Of a stretch of DNA of 8,736 nt, positions 5,401 to 8,736 are shown in pieces. This DNA comes from JBJTIF01 sp046094825. Lineage in GTDB: Bacteria; Actinomycetota; UBA4738; HRBIN12. Position numbers and translations under genes: made by a program. The stretch's first letter is position 1, and every line of letters starts with the position of its first letter. The notes beneath the pieces are model-generated. The model was not told the origin of the DNA. It did not search any database and saw nothing but the letters and a program-made list of their open reading frames with translations. The stretch is from NCBI GenBank assembly GCA_046094825.1, contig JBJTIF010000080.1, forward strand, positions 1 through 8,736. Direction: 5' to 3'.

Positions 5401-6433
5401 GGGCGGGGTGCGGCGCATCGGGGTGCTCACGGGCGGTGGCGACTGCCCGGGGCTGAACGCCGCGATCCGGGCGATCACCCGGAGCGCGACCGAGCGGCAC
5501 GGCCTCGAGGTCCTCGGGTTCCGCAACGGATGGCGCGGGGTCCTCGAGGGCGATGCCGAGCCCCTCGTCCGCGCGCGGATCGCGGGGACGCTGCCGCGCG
5601 GCGGCACGATCCTCGGGAGCTCCGGCGAGGACCCGACGCGCGGCGACGGCATCGCGCGGGTCCGCGCGACGCTCGCGGCGCTCGGCGTCGACGGCGTCAT
5701 CGCGATCGGCGGCGAGGGGACGCTCGGCGCGGCCGCGCGGCTCTCCGCCGAGGGCGTCCCGGTCGTCGGCGTGCCGAAGACGATCGACAACGACCTCGCC
5801 GGCACCGACCAGTGCATCGGGTTCGCGACGGCGGTCCAGGTCGCGACGGACGCGATCGACCGCCTCCACACCACGGCGGAGAGCCACAACCGCGTGATGC
5901 TCCTCGAGGTCATGGGGCGCTCCGCCGGCTGGATCGCGACCGATGCGGGGATCGCGGGGGGCGCGCACTTCGTCCTCGTCCCCGAGCAGCCGTTCGTCGT
6001 GGCCGACCTCGCCGCGGCGATCCGCCGCCGCCACGACGCGGGGCGCTCGTACTCGATCGTCGTCGTCGCGGAGGGTGCACAGCCTGCGCCCGGGACGTTC
6101 GTCGCGCCCCCGCCCCGGCTCGACGAGCGGGGATTCCCGATCTTCGGCGGGATCGCGAACGCGCTCGCGCCCGTCCTCGAGGAGGAGACCGGCTTCGCGA
6201 CGCGGGTGACCGTCCTCGGGCACCTCCAGCGCGGCGGTTCGCCGGTCGCGAGCGACCGCATCCTCGCGACGCGCTTCGGGCTCGCGGCCGTCGACCTCGT
6301 CCTGCGGGAGCGGTGGGGGAGCATGGTGGGCCTGCGCGGCGGCGAGGTCGTCGAGGTGGACCTCGCGACCGGGTCCGGCGAGCGCCCGGTGCCCCCCGAA
6401 CGCTTCGCGATCGCGCAGGCGTTCCCGAGCTGA
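5399..6433 (+). CDS. pfkA: 6-phosphofructokinase, actinobacterial group-III type
   Basis: Glycolytic enzyme phosphorylating fructose 6-phosphate to fructose 1,6-bisphosphate in the cytoplasm. The 344 residues are in the usual range. Motifs: phosphoryl-donor loop GVLTGGGDCPGLNA (8-21); IGGEGTLGAA (103-112); PKTIDNDLAGTD (126-137) with catalytic Asp130; substrate motif EVMGRSAGW (170-178); and GHLQRGGSP (274-282). The donor-specificity positions (E. coli 104 and 124) are Gly107 and Lys127. Gly at the first is the ATP-type residue, while Lys at the second is shared with pyrophosphate enzymes. This G/K pairing is known in actinobacterial ATP enzymes, so ATP use is most likely but not certain. The start at 5399 is chosen over the in-frame ATG at 5387 because the latter overlaps the predicted -10 box. 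Transcription is likely leaderless. Confidence 0.95.
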   Translation: MGGVRRIGVLTGGGDCPGLNAAIRAITRSATERHGLEVLGFRNGWRGVLEGDAEPLVRARIAGTLPRGGTILGSSGEDPTRGDGIARVRATLAALGVDGVIAIGGEGTLGAAARLSAEGVPVVGVPKTIDNDLAGTDQCIGFATAVQVATDAIDRLHTTAESHNRVMLLEVMGRSAGWIATDAGIAGGAHFVLVPEQPFVVADLAAAIRRRHDAGRSYSIVVVAEGAQPAPGTFVAPPPRLDERGFPIFGGIANALAPVLEEETGFATRVTVLGHLQRGGSPVASDRILATRFGLAAVDLVLRERWGSMVGLRGGEVVEVDLATGSGERPVPPERFAIAQAFPS

Positions 6434-6441
6434 CCGGCTCC

Positions 6442-6447
6442 TATACT
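6442..6447 (+). promoter_or_regulatory. Predicted leaderless -10 box (TATACT) for threonine aldolase
   Basis: TATACT lies in the 23 nt gap after phosphofructokinase, 9 nt before the GTG at 6457. The expected start at A6454 gives a 3 nt leader. CCTATACTCG is repeated exactly at the riboswitch promoter (8115-8124). No -35 is visible. Confidence 0.6.
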
Positions 6448-6456
6448 CGCGGCATC

Positions 6457-7500
6457 GTGGCGTTCCGCATCGACCTCCGCTCCGACACCGTCACGACGCC
6501 GTCTCCGGCGATGCGTCGCGCCATGGCCGAGGCCGAGGTCGGCGACGACTGGTACGGCACCGACCCGACCGTGCAGCGCCTCCAGGAACTCGCGGCGGCC
6601 CGCGTCGGCAAGGACGCCGCGCTCTTCACCCCGACCGGGGTCATGGCGAACCAGATCGCCCTGCGGCTCCACCAGCGCGGTGGCGGGCACCTCGTCGTGA
6701 CGGAGTCGCGCACCCACGTCTGCGGGACCGAGATGATGTCGTCGGCCGTCCTCTCCGGGGTCACGTACCGCACGGTCCCGGGCGACGCGCGCGGGCGGAT
6801 CTCCGCGGCGCAGGTCGAAGAGGCGCTCGCTCCCGACGCGATGTACGACGTCGAGATCGTCGACCTCGTCTCGCTCGAGAACACCCATGGGGCGTGCGGC
6901 GGCACGGTCATGGACCCGGAGGACTTCCGCGGGATCCGCGCGGTCGCCGACCGTGCGGGCGTCCCCGTCCACCTCGACGGGGCGCGGCTCTTCAACGCGG
7001 CCGCCGCGACCGGCGTCGACGCGCGCGCCTGGACGGACGAGGTCGCGACGGTGAGCTTCTGCCTGTCGAAGGGGCTCGGCGCGCCGATCGGATCGATCCT
7101 CGCCGGCCCCGCGGACGCGATCCGCGAAGCGCGGCGCCTGAAGATCCTCTTCGGCGGCGCGTGGCGGCAGGCGGGCATCCTCGCCGCCGCGGGCATCCTC
7201 GCGCTCGAGGAGGGCCCGCGACGGCTCCACGAGGACCACGCGCGTGCCCGTCGGCTCGCCGAGGGTATCGCCGAGCGGACGCCGGGGGCGATCGACCCGA
7301 CGACCGTCGAGACGAACATGGTGTTCGTCGACACGCGCGGTGCGCTCGGTGCGGCACCGCTCGCGGTCGCCGAGCGGCTCGCCGAACGCGGGATCGGCGC
7401 GACGGTGCTCTCCGACCGGCTCCGCGTCGTCACGCACCTCGACGTCGATGACGCCGCCATCGCGGCGTTCCTCGAAGCCTGGGCGGAGCTCGCGGCGTGA
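6457..7500 (+). CDS. ltaE: Low-specificity L-threonine aldolase
   Basis: PLP enzyme of fold type I that cleaves L-threonine or L-allo-threonine to glycine and acetaldehyde; cytoplasmic, supplying glycine and one-carbon metabolism. The 347 residues match the family. Motifs: DLRSDTVTTPSPAMR (6-20); AEVGDDWYGTDP (26-37); GKDAALFTPTGVMANQ (51-66); active-site-region His87 in THVCGTE; LENTHGACGG (140-149); VHLDGARLFNAA (171-182), where Asp174 would bind the PLP ring nitrogen; SFCLSKGLGAPIGS (200-213) with the PLP Schiff-base lysine K205; and GGAWRQAG (233-240), a variant of the usual GGGMRQ. The GTG start at 6457 sits right where homology starts and just after a -10 box, with no room for a Shine-Dalgarno, so translation is likely leaderless. 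The stop overlaps the next gene by GTGA, giving a two-gene operon. Confidence 0.95.
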   Translation: MAFRIDLRSDTVTTPSPAMRRAMAEAEVGDDWYGTDPTVQRLQELAAARVGKDAALFTPTGVMANQIALRLHQRGGGHLVVTESRTHVCGTEMMSSAVLSGVTYRTVPGDARGRISAAQVEEALAPDAMYDVEIVDLVSLENTHGACGGTVMDPEDFRGIRAVADRAGVPVHLDGARLFNAAAATGVDARAWTDEVATVSFCLSKGLGAPIGSILAGPADAIREARRLKILFGGAWRQAGILAAAGILALEEGPRRLHEDHARARRLAEGIAERTPGAIDPTTVETNMVFVDTRGALGAAPLAVAERLAERGIGATVLSDRLRVVTHLDVDDAAIAAFLEAWAELAA

Positions 7501-8108
7501 GGGACCTCGATCCCGAGCTCGCGCGCCGCGTCCCGCCGAACCAGCGGCTCGTGACGACCTGGCCCGTCCTCCACCTCGGTGGGGTCCCGCGGTTCGACGA
7601 GAGGACGTGGACCTTCGAGGTGCGCGGGCTCGTCGAGCGGCCGTTCGTCTGCACGTACGCGGAGCTGCGGGCCCTCGGCCCCGTCGACGTCCGCGCGGAC
7701 TTCCACTGCGTGACCGGGTGGAGCGCGCTCGATCTCGACTGGACGGGCGTCCCCGTGCGCGTCCTCGCGGAGCGCGCGGGCCTGCTCCCGCAGGCGAGCT
7801 TCGTCGTCGCGCACTGCGACGGGGACTACACGACGAACCTCTCGCTCGAGGCGGTGCTCGACGACGACGTCCTCGTGGCGTGGGCCGAGGGCGGCGCCGA
7901 TCTCACGCCGGACCACGGGTTCCCGCTGCGGCTCGTCGTCCCGAAGCGCTACGGGTGGAAGAGCGCGAAGTGGCTCCGCGCGCTCGAGTTCACCGACCGC
8001 AACCGCCGCGGCTTCTGGGAGGTCCGCGGCTACCACGTGCACGCGGATCCCTTCCGCGAGGAGCGCTACGCGCACGACGAGGGACCGGACGCCGACCTCG
8101 AGCCCTGA
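7497..8108 (+). CDS. Soluble sulfite-oxidase-fold molybdopterin oxidoreductase
   Basis: A 203-residue protein of the oxidoreductase molybdopterin-binding (sulfite oxidase/YedY catalytic fold) family. The presumed Mo-ligand is C71 in FHCVTGWSALDLDW (69-82). Other typical segments are AHCDGDYTTNL (105-115), LTPDHGFPLRLVVPKRYGWKSAKW (136-159) and the ending GFWEVRGYHVHADPF (172-186). There is no signal peptide, Tat motif, haem domain or dimerisation domain, so it is a minimal cytoplasmic form. Substrate is unknown: sulfite oxidation is not implied, since short stand-alone members are mostly uncharacterised. This fold uses Mo-molybdopterin without a nucleotide, unlike the MobA-dependent formate dehydrogenase upstream. 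The GTG start at 7497 overlaps the threonine aldolase stop (GTGA), implying coupled translation. Its electron acceptor is not visible. Confidence 0.92.
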   Translation: MRDLDPELARRVPPNQRLVTTWPVLHLGGVPRFDERTWTFEVRGLVERPFVCTYAELRALGPVDVRADFHCVTGWSALDLDWTGVPVRVLAERAGLLPQASFVVAHCDGDYTTNLSLEAVLDDDVLVAWAEGGADLTPDHGFPLRLVVPKRYGWKSAKWLRALEFTDRNRRGFWEVRGYHVHADPFREERYAHDEGPDADLEP

Positions 8109-8116
8109 GCGCCGCC

Positions 8117-8122
8117 TATACT
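8117..8122 (+). promoter_or_regulatory. Predicted -10 box (TATACT) for the riboswitch-thiE transcript
   Basis: TATACT lies 8 nt after the previous stop codon. The expected transcription start at about 8129-8132 coincides with the 5' edge of the riboswitch, which strongly supports it. The flanks CC...CG match the threonine aldolase promoter exactly. Confidence 0.65.
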
Positions 8123-8128
8123 CGTCCT

Positions 8129-8222
8129 CGCAGGGGAGCTCGGGGGACCGGGCTGAGAGGCCGGCTGGGAGAGCCGCCGGCGACCCACGGACCTGATCCG
8201 GGTAATGCCGGCGGAGGGAACG
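8129..8222 (+). promoter_or_regulatory. TPP riboswitch (THI element) controlling thiE
   Basis: Near-consensus thiamine-pyrophosphate aptamer. GGGGAGC (8133-8139) opens it. A P3 hairpin GCTCGG/CCGGGC follows, then the conserved CTGAGAGG (8153-8160). An optional P3a hairpin has stem CGGCT/AGCCG (8162-8166 and 8172-8176). Then come ACCC (8183-8186), the pyrophosphate-binding arm ACCTGATCCGGGTAATGCC (8191-8209) and the closing GCGGAGGGAA (8211-8220). When TPP is bound, thiamine synthesis genes are turned off. Here the closing segment includes GGAGGG, which is the only ribosome binding site for the ATG at 8225. No separate terminator or anti-terminator is visible, so control should be by hiding the ribosome binding site. 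Confidence 0.97.
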
Positions 8223-8224
8223 CG

Positions 8225-8736
8225 ATGCGCGAACCGCACCGTCTCGCGACGTACGCCGTCACCGCGGCGATGGCCGGGCGCACCCACCTCGAGGTCGCCC
8301 GCGCGGCGATCGCCGGCGGCGCGACGACCGTCCAGCTCCGCGCCCCGGAGCTCGACCCCGCGGCGCGGACCAGGATCGCGTCGGAGCTCGCGGCCGACTG
8401 CCGCGCCGCCGGGGTGCTGGCGATCGTGAACGACGACGTCGAGGCGGCGCGCGCCGCGGGCGCGGAGCGCATCGTCGGGGTGGGCGTCGGAGCGCCGGCG
8501 GGGGCCGCGGGGGCGGCCCCCCCCCGGCTCGGCGCGGAGCGCATCCTCGGCGTTTGCGTCGGATCGCCGGCAGAGGCCGCGGTCGCGGCCTCCGCCGGCG
8601 CCGACTACCTCGGCGTCACCGTGTGGGCGACCCCGACGAAGCCCGAGGCGCGCCCGGCGGGGCTCGCCGGCGTCGCGGCGACCGACCTCCCGGTCGTCGG
8701 CATCGGCGGGATCGACGCCCGCAACGCCGCGAGGAC
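8225..8736 (+). CDS. thiE: Thiamine phosphate synthase, variant active site, 3' end outside the window
   Basis: Would join the pyrimidine (HMP-PP) and thiazole phosphate halves of thiamine to give thiamine phosphate. The first 170 codons are present and the frame runs off the end. Recognisable TIM-barrel parts: TTVQLR (34-39); IVNDD (67-71), Mg-binding Asp; ERILGVCVGSPAEAA (105-119); GADYLGV (125-131); ATPTK (135-139), phosphate-binding Lys; and LPVVGIGGID (155-164). Oddities: the QxRxK motif reads QLRAP, and the usual GVHLGxxD segment, carrying a substrate-site His and the second Mg-binding Asp, is replaced by a copy of the following segment (see the repeat entry). A TenI-like thiazole tautomerase or an inactive paralogue is possible, but the TPP riboswitch ties it to thiamine synthesis. 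The start follows the GGAGGG inside the riboswitch by 6 nt. Confidence 0.87.
   Translation, partial: MREPHRLATYAVTAAMAGRTHLEVARAAIAGGATTVQLRAPELDPAARTRIASELAADCRAAGVLAIVNDDVEAARAAGAERIVGVGVGAPAGAAGAAPPRLGAERILGVCVGSPAEAAVAASAGADYLGVTVWATPTKPEARPAGLAGVAATDLPVVGIGGIDARNAAR
8459..8602 (+). repeat. In-frame 72 bp imperfect tandem duplication inside thiE
   Basis: Units 8459-8530 and 8531-8602. The first 60 bp match at 51 positions, and all nine mismatches are G in the first unit and A, C or T in the second. The unit equals 24 codons, so the frame is kept: GAERIVGVGVGAP in unit 1 against GAERILGVCVGSP in unit 2. Unit 1 ends in a run of nine C (8517-8525). Unit 2 fits the thiE family; unit 1 does not. 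Confidence 0.8.

Noticed and set aside
5245..7437. A 730-codon open frame on the - strand opposite pfkA and ltaE, and a similar one at 6441-8075
   Set aside because: Both are low-complexity shadows of well-supported + strand enzymes. The real - strand gene at 5219-5353 is in another frame.
8205..8429. ATG at 8205 opening a 74-codon frame
   Set aside because: This ATG is part of the conserved TAATGCC of the TPP aptamer. The frame is a Pro/Arg/Ser-rich shadow of thiE.
8459..8602. A diversity-generating retroelement template/variable pair
   Set aside because: The two copies differ, but differences are to G rather than at template adenines, the copies are adjacent in one gene, and no reverse transcriptase is present.
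1..8736. CRISPR arrays, tRNA or rRNA genes, insertion sequences, phage genes or attachment sites
   Set aside because: No spaced direct repeats, no tRNA-like or rRNA motifs, no transposase or integrase motifs and no terminal inverted repeats were seen. Apart from the repeat in thiE, the window is ordinary core metabolism.

Overview
The window is very GC-rich DNA (roughly three quarters G+C by eye, with nearly every third codon position G or C). It is tightly packed with bacterial housekeeping and redox genes, almost all on the + strand. GTG starts, 4-8 nt gene overlaps, leaderless-looking promoters with only a -10 box, and the gene set (split NAD-linked formate dehydrogenase parts, a cyclic 2,3-diphosphoglycerate synthetase-type GTPase paired with carbamate kinase, an actinobacterial-type phosphofructokinase) suggest an uncultured high-GC Chloroflexota or Actinomycetota lineage. 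That assignment is inference; no rRNA or other marker gene is present. I see no mobile element, CRISPR array, tRNA or phage gene.

Region 1 (1-2865) is a molybdenum/formate module. It holds the 3' part of a NuoF-type NADH/FMN/Fe-S subunit, then (GTGA overlap) a protein made only of the iron-sulfur domains of a formate dehydrogenase alpha chain, then (8 nt overlap) mobA, which converts molybdopterin to the guanine dinucleotide form such enzymes need. The catalytic molybdopterin domain is not in the window. It is presumably a separate gene upstream of position 1 or elsewhere.

Region 2 (2863-5191) is a two-gene operon with its own promoter and a strong Shine-Dalgarno: a cyclic 2,3-diphosphoglycerate synthetase/COG2403 GTPase followed 8 nt later by carbamate kinase. 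Region 3 (5192-5398) holds an unannotated-looking 44-residue single-pass membrane protein on the - strand. It is divergent from phosphofructokinase, and back-to-back leaderless promoters occupy the 45 bp between them.

Region 4 (5399-8108) holds phosphofructokinase, then a leaderless low-specificity threonine aldolase overlapping (GTGA) a soluble sulfite-oxidase-fold molybdopterin protein. Region 5 (8117-8736) is a TATACT promoter, a complete TPP riboswitch whose last conserved segment doubles as the ribosome binding site, and the first 170 codons of thiE, cut by the window end. The thiE reading frame carries an odd in-frame 72 bp tandem duplication that replaces the normal His-x-Gly/Asp active-site segment. 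All nine differences in the well-aligned part are G in the first copy, so it is either a real oddity or a sequence artefact.

Five -10 boxes of the form TA(T/G)(A/G)(C/A)T occur exactly where gene order predicts promoters, without recognisable -35 boxes. Three of them lie 6-10 nt from a start codon.
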